Source: an uncultured Paraglaciecola sp.
Lineage (GTDB): Bacteria; Pseudomonadota; Gammaproteobacteria; Enterobacterales; Alteromonadaceae
NCBI GenBank assembly: GCA_905479025.1
Contig: CAJQKX010000052.1
Span: 1-7,117, forward strand
Direction: 5' to 3'
Length of the DNA: 7,117 nucleotides
Below are positions 1-7,117 of this stretch, in pieces. How positions within the stretch are numbered: position 1 is the stretch's first letter; every line of letters begins with the position of its first letter. Both the position numbers and the translations under genes were made by a program. The notes below the pieces were generated by a model. The model did not search any database. It saw nothing but the letters and a program-made list of their open reading frames with translations, and was not told the DNA's origin.

Positions 1-1925
1 CTGTATTTTTATATCATGCTATTAAAGCGGGAATGGATATGGGCATTGTAAATGCCGGACAATTGGAAGTGTACGACCAAATTCCTCCGGAGCTAAAAGA
101 AGCCGTGGAGGACGTGATCTTAAATCGACATGACCAAGCTACGGATAAGCTCTTAGAACTTGCTCCCAAGTATCAAGGCGACGGTAAAGTATTGGTTAAA
201 GACAACCTACAATGGCGTGAATTACCCGTCAACAAACGTCTTGAACACGCTCTGGTACGGGGCATTATGGATTTTATAGAGGAAGATACTGAAGCGGCAC
301 GCCTCGCGGCAGAAAAACCATTGCATGTTATCGAAGGGCCATTGATGGATGGCATGAATGTAGTTGGTGATCTGTTTGGTGAGGGTAAAATGTTTTTGCC
401 ACAAGTGGTCAAATCTGCCAGGGTGATGAAAAAGGCGGTGTCTTACCTTAATCCGTTCATCGAGCTTGAAAAAGACAAAGGTAGCAGTAACGGCAAGATT
501 TTATTGGCCACAGTAAAAGGTGACGTTCACGATATTGGCAAAAATATTGTTGGCGTGGTGCTGCAATGTAATAATTTTGAGATCATCGACCTTGGGGTAA
601 TGGTACCTTGTGCAAAACTGTTGCAAGTGGCTAAGGATGAAAATGTCGATATGATTGGCCTTTCTGGCCTGATTACCCCTTCTCTTGATGAAATGGTATA
701 TGTGGCCAAAGAAATGCAGCGCTTAAAGTTTGATCTACCATTATTAATTGGTGGTGCTACCACGTCAAAAGCACATACCGCAGTTAAAATTGAACAACAT
801 TATCATCAACCAGTGGTCTATGTACCCAATGCCAGCCGTGCCGTGGGAGTATGTCAGAAACTGATCACTGCCGAGAATCGTGCTATTTATTCAGAAGAAC
901 TAAAACTTGATTATGAAAAAGTGCGCGAGCAACACGCCAAGAAAAAGCCTCGTACCCGCCCCATAACGTTAAAGCAAGCTCGTGAAAATGGTTTTAAGTT
1001 CGACTGGAACAACTATCAGCCACCTGTTCCCAACAAGTTGGGTGTGAACGTAGTAAGTATTGGATTGGCAGAGTTGGTTGATTATATAGATTGGACACCA
1101 TTTTTCTTAACCTGGTCTTTGGCAGGTAAGTATCCACGCATATTACAAGACGAAGTTGTAGGCAAAGAAGCACAGATTTTATTTGCTGATGCTCAGTCCA
1201 TGTTAAAAACTCTCTGTAACAATTCTAAGCTTAAAGCTAATGGTGTGGTAGGCATTTTTCCGGCTAATCGAGTAGAAGACGATATTCAAGTCTATGCGGA
1301 TGAAAGCCGCAGTCAAGTGGTACACGTTGCTCACCATCTTCGCCAACAAACTGAAAAAGCTAAGGGGGCAAACAATTGTTTAAGTGACTTTGTTGCGCCT
1401 AAGTCTTCAGGTAAAGCCGATTATATTGGTGCATTCGCTGTAACAGCAGGAACCTGGGAAGATGAATTGGCCAAAGTATATGAAAATGACGGCGATGATT
1501 ACAATTCTATTATGGTTAAATCCCTAGCCGATAGGCTTGCAGAAGCCTTTGCCGAATATTTACATAAAATAGTGCGTAAGGAAATTTGGGGGTATGTACC
1601 CGATGAAATATTATCAAACGAAGAGCTAATTCGTGAAAAATATCAAGGTATTCGACCTGCCCCAGGTTATGCCGCTTGCCCCGAACATACAGAAAAACAA
1701 TTGATTTGGGATTTACTAGATACTCAAAAAAATACTGGTATGAAACTAACAGAGAGTTATGCTATGTGGCCTGGTGCAGCTGTATCTGGCTTTTATTTTT
1801 CTCATCCACAGTGTCGTTATTTTGCAGTAGCCCAAATACAAGAAGATCAATTGCTCGATTATGCTGCACGTAAAGATTGGGATAGGTTAGAAGCTGAAAA
1901 GTGGTTAGGGCCCAACCTTCAATAG
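1..1925 (+). CDS. metH: Cobalamin-dependent methionine synthase, C-terminal half (5' end outside window)
   Basis: Cytoplasmic enzyme that moves the methyl group of 5-methyl-tetrahydrofolate to homocysteine through methylcobalamin. The frame is open from base 3 and enters mid-protein, so the ATG at 33 is internal (it fits E. coli MetH residue 594). Counting from that Met: about 1-57 is the end of the folate domain, 58-147 the helical cap, 148-303 the B12-binding domain with GDVHDIGKN (Asp164 and His166, the cobalt ligand, equivalent to E. coli Asp757/His759) and GLSGLITPS (Ser211, Ser217 = Ser804, Ser810), and about 308-630 the AdoMet reactivation domain with IDWTPFF (Asp353 = Asp946) and RPAPGY (Arg541 = Arg1134). 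The constant offset of 593 shows almost no indels. The C-terminus stops after PNLQ, a few residues earlier than I recall for E. coli. All key residues visible here are intact. The homocysteine domain with its zinc ligands lies upstream and cannot be judged. Confidence 0.97.
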   Translation, partial: VFLYHAIKAGMDMGIVNAGQLEVYDQIPPELKEAVEDVILNRHDQATDKLLELAPKYQGDGKVLVKDNLQWRELPVNKRLEHALVRGIMDFIEEDTEAARLAAEKPLHVIEGPLMDGMNVVGDLFGEGKMFLPQVVKSARVMKKAVSYLNPFIELEKDKGSSNGKILLATVKGDVHDIGKNIVGVVLQCNNFEIIDLGVMVPCAKLLQVAKDENVDMIGLSGLITPSLDEMVYVAKEMQRLKFDLPLLIGGATTSKAHTAVKIEQHYHQPVVYVPNASRAVGVCQKLITAENRAIYSEELKLDYEKVREQHAKKKPRTRPITLKQARENGFKFDWNNYQPPVPNKLGVNVVSIGLAELVDYIDWTPFFLTWSLAGKYPRILQDEVVGKEAQILFADAQSMLKTLCNNSKLKANGVVGIFPANRVEDDIQVYADESRSQVVHVAHHLRQQTEKAKGANNCLSDFVAPKSSGKADYIGAFAVTAGTWEDELAKVYENDGDDYNSIMVKSLADRLAEAFAEYLHKIVRKEIWGYVPDEILSNEELIREKYQGIRPAPGYAACPEHTEKQLIWDLLDTQKNTGMKLTESYAMWPGAAVSGFYFSHPQCRYFAVAQIQEDQLLDYAARKDWDRLEAEKWLGPNLQ

Positions 1926-1944
1926 ACAATGGATTAGTAAAAGT

Positions 1945-2532
1945 ATGTTAGAGAAGCCTTTCAGCCAATCGTGTGAAAATAACAAACAACCAATTTTAGA
2001 TATATTGAGTCGTGTTTTGGTGGATAAAACAACACTTTTAGAGATTGGTTCTGGTACGGGGCAACATGCCGCGCATTTTGCTCCTAGACTAACGCATCTT
2101 CAGTGGCATACCAGTGATATGCCTGATAAACATCTTGCCATAGCCGCGTGGCTAGAAGATGTAGACGTGGATAATGTGCATCAACCTTTTTCATTGACTA
2201 TCGGTGCTTCTAGCACTTGGCCACTAGCCAATATTGATGCTGTGTTTACAGCGAATACCACACATATTATGCAACCATTAGAAACACAATTTATGATGCA
2301 ATTAGTGGCCGATAACTTGCCAGTTGGTGGAGTGTTTTGTCAATACGGCCCTTATAAATTTCAAGGGCAGTATAGTAGTGAGTCAAACAAAGCTTTTGAT
2401 CAACACCTAGCACAGCAAGGGTGCGGTGGTATTCGTGACATTAATGAATTAACCCTTTGGGCTAAACCTTTGTTTCTTCTTGAGACCGTCGTAATGCCAG
2501 CAAATAACTTTATGCTAGTCTGGCAAAAATAA
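1945..2532 (+). CDS. DUF938-family class I SAM-dependent methyltransferase
   Basis: A 195-residue protein that I recognise as the DUF938 family (related to animal METTL26), a Rossmann-fold methyltransferase whose substrate is unknown to me. The N-terminus has the family pattern PFSQSCENNKQPIL (residues 5-18), followed by SAM-binding motif I, LEIGSGTGQ (32-40), with acidic Glu33 and the glycine loop. FTANTTHIM near the middle fits the family's motif around the methyl-transfer site, and the C-terminus ends in a typical core strand, NNFMLVWQK. Length is close to the usual 200 residues, so it appears complete. The start at 1945 is the only sensible ATG, but its Shine-Dalgarno is poor. It follows the metH stop by 19 bp on the same strand, so co-transcription is likely; a link to SAM/methionine metabolism is suggested only by position. 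Family assignment is firm; substrate is not. Confidence 0.88.
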   Translation: MLEKPFSQSCENNKQPILDILSRVLVDKTTLLEIGSGTGQHAAHFAPRLTHLQWHTSDMPDKHLAIAAWLEDVDVDNVHQPFSLTIGASSTWPLANIDAVFTANTTHIMQPLETQFMMQLVADNLPVGGVFCQYGPYKFQGQYSSESNKAFDQHLAQQGCGGIRDINELTLWAKPLFLLETVVMPANNFMLVWQK

Positions 2533-2561
2533 TAAATGCTTTGATATCAGGTTAAGTTTAG

Positions 2562-3725
2562 TTAGTCTTGTGTTTGTTTAAAAGGTAATAGCTTTTCGGC
2601 ATTATTTTTATATTGTGTGATTTGAGTGTTTTCTTCATCTATAAATCGCTCAACGGCCTCGTGAAACGCCAACTCTGTAAGTGAATGGTTTGAATAACAA
2701 TAAATAGGTTCAAAGCCCCTTAATATTTTATGTTCTCCCTGCGTGCCCGGGTTAAATTTAGCGATGTTTCTTTCAATGCAAAATTCAATACCTTGGTAGT
2801 AACAACATTCAAAATGTAAGTTATCTATATCTTCTAAAGCCCCCCAGTATCGACCACAAAGTTGATTTTTATCAAATACAAATAAAGCGCTAGCAATAGG
2901 TGTATTGTCTTTTAAAGCAATGACTAGCATTAAGTTCTGATGTAAATTTCTAAAAATTTTCTGGAAAAAGTCTTCGGTTAAGTAACCATCATGACCACTA
3001 CGTTTTAGATACGTTTGTTTGTAACAATCATAAAAAAAACGCATGTTCTTTTCAGTCAAACCTTCCCCATACAACCTAACAACTTTTATACCTTCAGTTG
3101 TAATTTTAATGCGCTCTTTCCTAACATTCTTTCTTTTGCGCGAATTAAAATGTGTCAAATAATCATCAAACGACGAATATTGACGATTGAACCATTCAAA
3201 TTGAACGGCTTTACGTTGTATTTGGTGATGCTCATGCAGTGTTTGGCTAATATCTTGCTCCACAAATAACCAATGCATGGAAGACATGCCAAACAACGTT
3301 AATTGATTGGTGATTTCTTGGCATAGAATGGGTATCAGTTGCTGTCTATCTATTGTAGCGTTGAGCATTAACCTTGCTCCAGTCACAGGCGTAAAAGGTA
3401 TGGCGGCCACTAATTTAGGGTAATAGTTAACGCCATATTGCCGATAAGTGTTTGCCCAAGCAAAATCAAATACATATTCGCCGTAACTATGTGTTTTTTT
3501 GTATAAAGGTAAAATGCCAACAGGATCAGAATTTTGATAGATTACTAAGTGGAAAGGCTGCCACCCAGATTTTCCACCTACCGAGCCAGAGGTTTCTAGG
3601 GCATGCAAAAAAGGATATTGGCAAAATGGACTATTGCCATTAGCTAAATTGTCCCAAACTGTTTGACCCACTTGTTCAATTGAGGTGCTAAATTTGAAAG
3701 TATATTCTGTGCTATATATTGACAA
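2562..3725 (-). CDS. FemAB-like / GNAT-fold acyltransferase (PF04339, formerly DUF482), TTG start
   Basis: A 387-residue protein matching the PF04339 family, often labelled 'peptidoglycan biosynthesis/recognition' or GNAT N-acetyltransferase. The actual substrate of these proteins is generally unknown. Family landmarks: an N-terminal NSPFCQYPFLHALETSGSVG-type segment around residues 31-50 followed by GWQPFHLV, a basic stretch SRKRKNVRKE at 195-204, a central GNAT-like half, and the signature GEHKILRGFEP at 330-340. No signal peptide or membrane segment is visible, so it is probably cytoplasmic. Start choice: no ATG exists in frame between the upstream TAG (complement of about 3750-3752) and a Met far inside the family homology. 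TTG at 3725 is the best candidate and gives a normal N-terminus; GTG at codon 19 is the alternative. No good Shine-Dalgarno precedes the TTG. It converges on the DUF938 gene with 29 bp between stops and no clear terminator, and diverges from the recX remnant. Confidence 0.85.
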   Translation of the reverse strand: MSIYSTEYTFKFSTSIEQVGQTVWDNLANGNSPFCQYPFLHALETSGSVGGKSGWQPFHLVIYQNSDPVGILPLYKKTHSYGEYVFDFAWANTYRQYGVNYYPKLVAAIPFTPVTGARLMLNATIDRQQLIPILCQEITNQLTLFGMSSMHWLFVEQDISQTLHEHHQIQRKAVQFEWFNRQYSSFDDYLTHFNSRKRKNVRKERIKITTEGIKVVRLYGEGLTEKNMRFFYDCYKQTYLKRSGHDGYLTEDFFQKIFRNLHQNLMLVIALKDNTPIASALFVFDKNQLCGRYWGALEDIDNLHFECCYYQGIEFCIERNIAKFNPGTQGEHKILRGFEPIYCYSNHSLTELAFHEAVERFIDEENTQITQYKNNAEKLLPFKQTQD

Positions 3726-3763
3726 TGTTGGGTCTAATTCTTTGCTGAATTTATCTTCCTAAT

Positions 3764-4205
3764 ATGGCAGAAAATGAAGTTAAGATCATTAAATATACCA
3801 TCACTAGCTGGCTTGCGGGGCGAGATTATAATCAATGCAAAATTCTCAAAGAACTCTTGTTACGTGAACTTGAGCGTCATCTGTGCGTCGAATGAATAGA
3901 TACAATTAATCAGAATATTCTGTAAAATAATGTGAGATTTTAAGCGTTTTTGATGTGAGGTCAAACGAGCAAACGCACAGGCGAACCAAAAATACGTCAT
4001 GAATTGAAAAAATATCAGAATTTTCTGAAATTATGGCTGCAGCAATGAGTGAACTTAATATCAATTGGTTTGAATTAGCTGCAAAGTGTTTGAAAAAATA
4101 TGGAGGTACGCCTGCTGCAGCTGGGTAAAAAAACAGAAATAACCACAATCTTTATATTATCTTAGTTTTACCCATGAACAAATTTGCTATGCTATTGAGC
4201 CGTGA
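3764..4205 (+). pseudogene. recX: Decayed recX (RecA regulator), five stops and two frameshifts
   Basis: Intact RecX is a small cytoplasmic protein of about 150 residues that binds RecA filaments and limits RecA activity. This stretch keeps RecX-like sequence end to end but in pieces. Frame A from ATG 3764 gives a 43-codon piece with VKIIKYTITSWLAGRDYN, the first RecX helix region, ending at TGA 3893-3895. The same frame continues through TAA 3923, TAA 3941 and TGA 3956 as NNVRF*AFLM*GQTSK and then GEPKIRHELK, the RecX segment usually like 'RF..SF.R.R..KGYGP.RIR.EL'. After a shift near 4007-4012, frame B (4012-4125) gives AAAMSELNINWFELAAKCL and KKYGGTPAA, resembling E. coli DIDWCALARD..RKYGEP. 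After a second shift near 4120, frame C (4122-4205) gives WVKKQK, TAA 4140, then LYYLSFTHEQICYAIEP and TGA. Total span, about 147 codons, matches full length. It sits directly before alaS, the standard recX position. Too many lesions for sequencing error. Confidence 0.85.
3792..3800 (-). promoter_or_regulatory. Possible extended -10 promoter for the acyltransferase gene
   Basis: On the - strand the sequence reads TGG-TATATT, an extended -10 element (TGn plus five of six consensus bases), about 70 bp upstream of the TTG start. There is no recognisable -35, which extended -10 promoters can tolerate. A perfect TATAAT also occurs on this strand at 3825-3830, again without a -35. Both lie inside the decayed recX, so this gene's promoter probably occupies former recX coding sequence. 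This is a prediction from short motifs in AT-rich DNA and is weak. Confidence 0.3.
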
Positions 4206-4222
4206 AAAGATTAACTCTCTTA

Positions 4223-4234
4223 AGTGTAAACACT
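4223..4234. repeat. Short inverted repeat just upstream of the alaS -35
   Basis: AGTGT-AA-ACACT is a 5-bp perfect inverted repeat with a 2-bp centre, ending 4 bp before the predicted alaS -35 box and 18 bp after the recX remnant's last stop. The placement would suit an operator or activator site. The repeat is short and could be chance, and I do not recognise a regulator for it. Confidence 0.25.
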
Positions 4235-4238
4235 AACC

Positions 4239-4267
4239 TTAACAAAAGTTCTCTAAACTGATATCTT
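4239..4267 (+). promoter_or_regulatory. Predicted sigma-70 promoter for alaS
   Basis: The -35 box TTAACA (4239-4244, five of six consensus bases) is separated by exactly 17 bp from the -10 box TATCTT (4262-4267, four of six), and TGA directly before the -10 gives an extended -10 element. The predicted transcription start is near 4274, leaving an mRNA leader of about 69 nt before the alaS ATG. It lies wholly downstream of the recX remnant, so alaS does not depend on the dead gene for transcription. Confidence 0.6.
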
Positions 4268-4269
4268 TG

Positions 4270-4280
4270 GCGACATTCGC
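4270..4280. promoter_or_regulatory. Palindrome at the predicted alaS transcription start (possible operator)
   Basis: GCGA-CAT-TCGC is a 4-bp inverted repeat with a 3-bp centre, positioned over the predicted start point of the promoter above. In E. coli, AlaRS represses its own gene by binding a palindromic sequence flanking the alaS start site. The location here would fit a similar arrangement, but the repeat is short and the equivalence is inferred. Confidence 0.35.
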
Positions 4281-4342
4281 AGTTTTTATGTTGTTTTGGG
4301 CATATTTGAACTCCATTAATCATTAATATTTCAGGATTGTAA

Positions 4343-6940
4343 ATGAGTAAAACAACCGCCGAGATCCGGTGTGCATTTTTAGATTTTTTTGCCGCAAGAG
4401 GACATCAAAAAGTATCCAGTTCATCTTTAGTTCCTACAAACGATCCGACGCTTTTGTTTACAAATGCGGGTATGAATCAGTTTAAAGATGTGTTTTTAGG
4501 TACAGAAACCCGAAGTTATGATAGGGCGACATCTTCTCAACGCTGTGTGCGAGCAGGTGGTAAACATAATGACCTCGAGAATGTAGGTTATACCGCTCGT
4601 CATCATACTTTTTTCGAAATGTTAGGTAATTTTAGTTTTGGTGATTATTTTAAAGCTGATGCTATTCAATATGCCTGGGATTTTTTGACTAAAGAATTAA
4701 AACTATCTAAAGATAAATTGTTAGTCACTATTTATCACGATGATGAAGAAGCCTTTGATATCTGGGCAAACAAAATAGGTATTTCAGAAGACAAAATTAT
4801 TCGTATTAGTACTTCAGATAATTTTTGGTCTATGGGCGATACTGGCCCTTGTGGTCCTTGTTCAGAAATTTTCTATGATCACGGAGAACATATCTGGGGC
4901 GGACCTCCGGGAACCCCAGAAGAAGATGGTGATAGGTTTATTGAAATCTGGAATCTGGTATTTATGCAGTTTAATCGTCAAAGTGATGGAACCATGCAGC
5001 CATTACCAAAGCCTTCCATTGATACGGGTATGGGTTTAGAGCGCATATCAGCTATTTTACAAAATGTGCATAGTAATTATGAAATTGATATTTTTCAAAA
5101 TTTAATTGATGCCGCTGCTAATATTATTGGAACACAGGACAAACAAGACAAATCTTTACGTGTTATTGCAGATCATATTCGCTCTTGTTGTTTCTTAATT
5201 TGTGACGGTATTATTCCCTCAAATGAAGGCAGAGGGTATGTTTTAAGACGTATTATTCGCAGGGCAATCAGACATGGTAATAAGCTTGGTGCCAGTGATG
5301 TTTTTTTCTATCGTTTGGTAGAGGCATTGGAGTCGCAAATGGCTGAAGCTTACCCAGAGCTAACTACGAATCGCTTACTTATAGAAAAAGTATTAAAAAC
5401 TGAAGAAGAACAATTTTCTCGAACCCTTGAACGTGGCATGAGTATCCTTAACGATGCACTTGAGCAGCTGTCATCTGATGTAGTGCCAGGCGAATTAGTA
5501 TTTAAGCTTTACGATACATATGGTTTCCCTGCGGACTTAACCAATGATGTGGCCCGTGAAAAAGAACTTCGTATTGACGAAGAAGGTTTTCAAGTCGCTA
5601 TGAATGCCCAGCGTAAACGCGCGCAACAAGCTAGCCAATTTGATACAGATTATAATGAGCGACTAAAGTCTAATTGTGTTTCTGAATTTACCGGTTATGA
5701 TCAAAAAGGCGAGCAAGCTAGAGTTATTGAGTTGTTTGTTGACGGTCATGAAGTAGAACAATTAAGTAAAGGTGATGAGGGTATTATTGTTCTTGATAAG
5801 AGCCCTTTTTATGCTGAATCAGGTGGTCAAATTGGAGATTCTGGCGAAATTAAAACTGCTAATGGCAGCTTTAAAGTCAGAGACACGGTTAAGTTGGGTA
5901 ATGCAATTGCTCACATGGGGACGGCTTATTCAGACTTTAAACTGGGTGATATTGTGCAAGCTGAGTTTGATCTTGAGCGCCGTGAAGCTATAAAATTAAA
6001 TCACAGTGCCACGCATCTTATGCATGCTGCTTTAAAACAAGTCTTGGGCGAGCATGTAAACCAGAAAGGTTCACTGGTGTCGGACGAGCGTTTTCGTTTT
6101 GATTTTTCACATTTTGAAGCTGTTACCAATGAGGAACTTAAAAGTGTTGAAAAGTTAGTTAATGAGCACATTCGTTCCAACCACTGCCTTGATACCAAAT
6201 TAATGAATTTGGACGAAGCAAAGTCTGCAGGTGCAATGGCGTTATTTGGTGAAAAGTACTCAGAAGATGTTCGCGTAGTATCTATGGGAGGATTTTCAAT
6301 GGAACTTTGTGGTGGTACGCATGTTAATAGAACTGGCGATATTGGATTCTTTAAGATTCTTTCAGAAAGCGGTATTGCGGCAGGTGTCAGAAGATTAGAG
6401 GCGGTTACTGGGAGAAAAGCGTTAGATGCAGTTCAAAGTCAATCGCAGCAAATAAGTCAAATTGCTAGTCTATTAAAAATAGATCCTCAAGGCTTAACTG
6501 GTCGTATAGAACATGTACTTGATCAGAATAAAATAATAGAGAAAGAATTAGAAAAGCTTAAACGACAAATAGCCAATAGTGCTGCTACAGATGTGTTGTC
6601 GGAGTTATATGAAATCAAAGGTGTGAAAGTGCTCTGTACAGTATTAAAGGGTGTTGAGGCAAAAGCTCTTAGAGCTATGGTCGATGATTTCAAAAACCAG
6701 TTAGGTAGCGCAATAATTATTTTAGGCATAGCTGAACAAAGTAAAGTAAGCTTAATAGTCGGTGTGACCAAGGACTTAGTGTCTAGGGTTAAGGCAGGGG
6801 AATTGGTCAACTTTGTTGCTCAACAAGTTGGTGGTAAAGGAGGAGGTCGCCCTGATATGGCTCAGGCTGGCGGAACCCAACCGCAAAACTTAGACTCAGC
6901 CATTAATTCAGTGCAAGATTGGTTACAAGAAAAGTTATAA
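4343..6940 (+). CDS. alaS: Alanyl-tRNA synthetase
   Basis: Class II synthetase that charges tRNA-Ala with alanine in the cytoplasm and hydrolyses mischarged Ser- or Gly-tRNA-Ala. It has 865 residues against 876 in E. coli and appears complete. Domains in order: aminoacylation core, about 1-250, with [14 protein letters not shown] (64-77), [17 protein letters not shown] (87-103) and motif 3, DTGMGLERI (227-235); tRNA-recognition region to about 450; editing domain with zinc/catalytic residues HSATH (His554, His558) and CGGTH (Cys656, His660), equivalent to E. coli His564/568 and Cys666/His670; and the C-Ala/DHHA1 domain with [15 protein letters not shown] (830-844). No key residue is missing. 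The start is fixed by MSKTTAEIR, almost identical to E. coli MSKSTAEIR, with AGGA 4333-4336 as Shine-Dalgarno 6 nt before ATG. It follows the recX remnant and precedes csrA, the order seen in E. coli. Confidence 0.99.
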   Translation: MSKTTAEIRCAFLDFFAARGHQKVSSSSLVPTNDPTLLFTNAGMNQFKDVFLGTETRSYDRATSSQRCVRAGGKHNDLENVGYTARHHTFFEMLGNFSFGDYFKADAIQYAWDFLTKELKLSKDKLLVTIYHDDEEAFDIWANKIGISEDKIIRISTSDNFWSMGDTGPCGPCSEIFYDHGEHIWGGPPGTPEEDGDRFIEIWNLVFMQFNRQSDGTMQPLPKPSIDTGMGLERISAILQNVHSNYEIDIFQNLIDAAANIIGTQDKQDKSLRVIADHIRSCCFLICDGIIPSNEGRGYVLRRIIRRAIRHGNKLGASDVFFYRLVEALESQMAEAYPELTTNRLLIEKVLKTEEEQFSRTLERGMSILNDALEQLSSDVVPGELVFKLYDTYGFPADLTNDVAREKELRIDEEGFQVAMNAQRKRAQQASQFDTDYNERLKSNCVSEFTGYDQKGEQARVIELFVDGHEVEQLSKGDEGIIVLDKSPFYAESGGQIGDSGEIKTANGSFKVRDTVKLGNAIAHMGTAYSDFKLGDIVQAEFDLERREAIKLNHSATHLMHAALKQVLGEHVNQKGSLVSDERFRFDFSHFEAVTNEELKSVEKLVNEHIRSNHCLDTKLMNLDEAKSAGAMALFGEKYSEDVRVVSMGGFSMELCGGTHVNRTGDIGFFKILSESGIAAGVRRLEAVTGRKALDAVQSQSQQISQIASLLKIDPQGLTGRIEHVLDQNKIIEKELEKLKRQIANSAATDVLSELYEIKGVKVLCTVLKGVEAKALRAMVDDFKNQLGSAIIILGIAEQSKVSLIVGVTKDLVSRVKAGELVNFVAQQVGGKGGGRPDMAQAGGTQPQNLDSAINSVQDWLQEKL

Positions 6941-6975
6941 ATAATATAAGAAAAAGTAGAAATTAAAAGATAAGA

Positions 6976-7010
6976 ATTTTTCGGTTGTTTTTTGTGGTGA
7001 CAACAAAAAT
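6976..7010. repeat. Imperfect inverted repeat in the alaS-csrA gap
   Basis: ATTTTT(cg)GTTG at 6976-6987 can pair with CAACAAAAAT at 7001-7010, a 10-bp stem with a 2-nt bulge and a 13-nt loop. A competing pairing, TCGGTT 6981-6986 with AACCGA 7018-7023, uses some of the same bases. It starts about 35 nt after the alaS stop. It is mostly A-T pairs and lacks a GC-rich stem followed by a T-run, so it is a poor intrinsic terminator; it may be a weak one or part of the csrA leader, or chance. Confidence 0.25.
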
Positions 7011-7100
7011 AGGGAAAAACCGACTGGGTAAATCTAATGGCTATGCTGCTGATTTACACTAATTTTAGTGAGGGAACAGTAATTTTAACGGATAAAGGAG
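7011..7100 (+). promoter_or_regulatory. csrA leader with four ANGGA motifs and Shine-Dalgarno
   Basis: Four copies of the CsrA RNA-binding core ANGGA precede csrA: AGGGA 7011-7015, AGGGA 7071-7075, ACGGA 7088-7092 and AAGGA 7095-7099. The last lies within the strong Shine-Dalgarno AAGGAG (7095-7100), 7 nt before the ATG. In E. coli, CsrA binds several such sites in its own leader, one over the Shine-Dalgarno, and represses its translation. The number and placement here suggest the same. Whether the first motif is in the transcript depends on the promoter position; I could not identify a convincing -35/-10 pair in this gap. Confidence 0.5.
7057..7070 (+). other. Small perfect hairpin in the csrA leader
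   Basis: CACTAA-TT-TTAGTG is a perfect 6-bp inverted repeat (in RNA probably a 5-bp stem with a 4-nt loop). It is followed immediately by the ANGGA motif at 7071-7075. It could help present that motif to CsrA, though the best CsrA sites have GGA in the loop rather than beside the stem. No T-run follows, so it is not a terminator. Confidence 0.35.
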
Positions 7101-7107
7101 CAATAGA

Positions 7108-7117
7108 ATGCTAATTT
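7108..7117 (+). CDS. csrA: Carbon storage regulator CsrA, first codons only
   Basis: Only ATG CTA ATT T is present before the window ends, giving Met-Leu-Ile, the start of the near-invariant MLILTRR of CsrA. CsrA is a small RNA-binding protein that controls translation and stability of many mRNAs. The identification rests on three codons, a strong Shine-Dalgarno at 7 nt spacing, the ANGGA-rich leader, and the position directly after alaS, where csrA lies in E. coli. Three codons alone would not be enough; the context makes it likely. Confidence 0.75.

Noticed and set aside
2533..2561. Bidirectional terminator between the convergent methyltransferase and acyltransferase genes
   Set aside because: I looked for a GC-rich hairpin with flanking T/A runs in and around this 29-bp gap and found none.
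3764..3895. 43-codon + strand ORF as an independent small protein
   Set aside because: Its sequence fits the N-terminal part of RecX, and the homology continues past its TGA in the same frame, so it is a piece of the pseudogene; it also lacks a Shine-Dalgarno.
3893..4142. Recoding of recX (selenocysteine at TGA, or programmed frameshift at the A-run 4007-4012)
   Set aside because: Recoding would have to bypass three TAA and two TGA codons plus a second frameshift with no A-run reason; plain decay is far simpler.
3906..4148. 80-codon open frame on the - strand in the metH-side/alaS gap
   Set aside because: It is antisense to the recX remnant, and the + strand gives a coherent RecX reading end to end; the - strand product resembles nothing I know.
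6981..7023. TCGGTT...AACCGA as an intrinsic terminator for alaS
   Set aside because: The arms are 6 bp with a loop of about 31 nt and no T-run follows on the + strand.
7031..7060. csrA promoter using TCTAAT (7033-7038), TATGCT (7042-7047) or TACACT (7055-7060) as -10
   Set aside because: Each resembles a -10 box, but none has a credible -35 at 16-18 bp, and such hexamers are common in AT-rich DNA.

Overview
The window comes from a moderately AT-rich gammaproteobacterium, most likely a marine one from the Alteromonadales or a related order. The evidence is protein similarity recalled from memory: an Escherichia-like cobalamin-dependent methionine synthase, an AlaRS whose first 100 residues are close to the E. 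coli protein, and the gammaproteobacterial order recX - alaS - csrA. No database search was possible, so the genus is left open.

Layout. Positions 1-1925 hold the 3' half of metH on the + strand (its 5' part is outside the window). After a 19-bp gap comes a small DUF938-type SAM-dependent methyltransferase (1945-2532, +), probably co-transcribed with metH. A FemAB-like/GNAT-fold acyltransferase gene lies convergently on the - strand (2562-3725) and has no ATG start; TTG is the best candidate. The 617-bp stretch 3726-4342 looks empty in ORF terms, but 3764-4205 is a decayed recX: RecX-like sequence is spread over all three forward frames, with five in-frame stops and two frameshifts. A good sigma-70-type promoter with a palindrome at its predicted start point follows, then intact alaS (4343-6940, +), a 167-bp leader region, and the first ten bases of csrA (7108 onwards, +).

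How the parts fit. metH supplies methionine and recycles methyl-tetrahydrofolate; its neighbour is a methyltransferase of unknown substrate. alaS and csrA are the conserved flank of the recA-recX-alaS-csrA neighbourhood known from E. coli. Here recA is not upstream of recX; instead the divergent acyltransferase starts 38 bp from the old recX start. A simple reading is that rearrangement separated recX from the recA promoter and recX then decayed, while alaS kept its own promoter. The csrA leader carries four ANGGA motifs, one on the Shine-Dalgarno, consistent with CsrA autoregulation.

I see no mobile element, CRISPR array, tRNA or rRNA, and no previously undescribed multi-gene system. The most notable item is the recX pseudogene.
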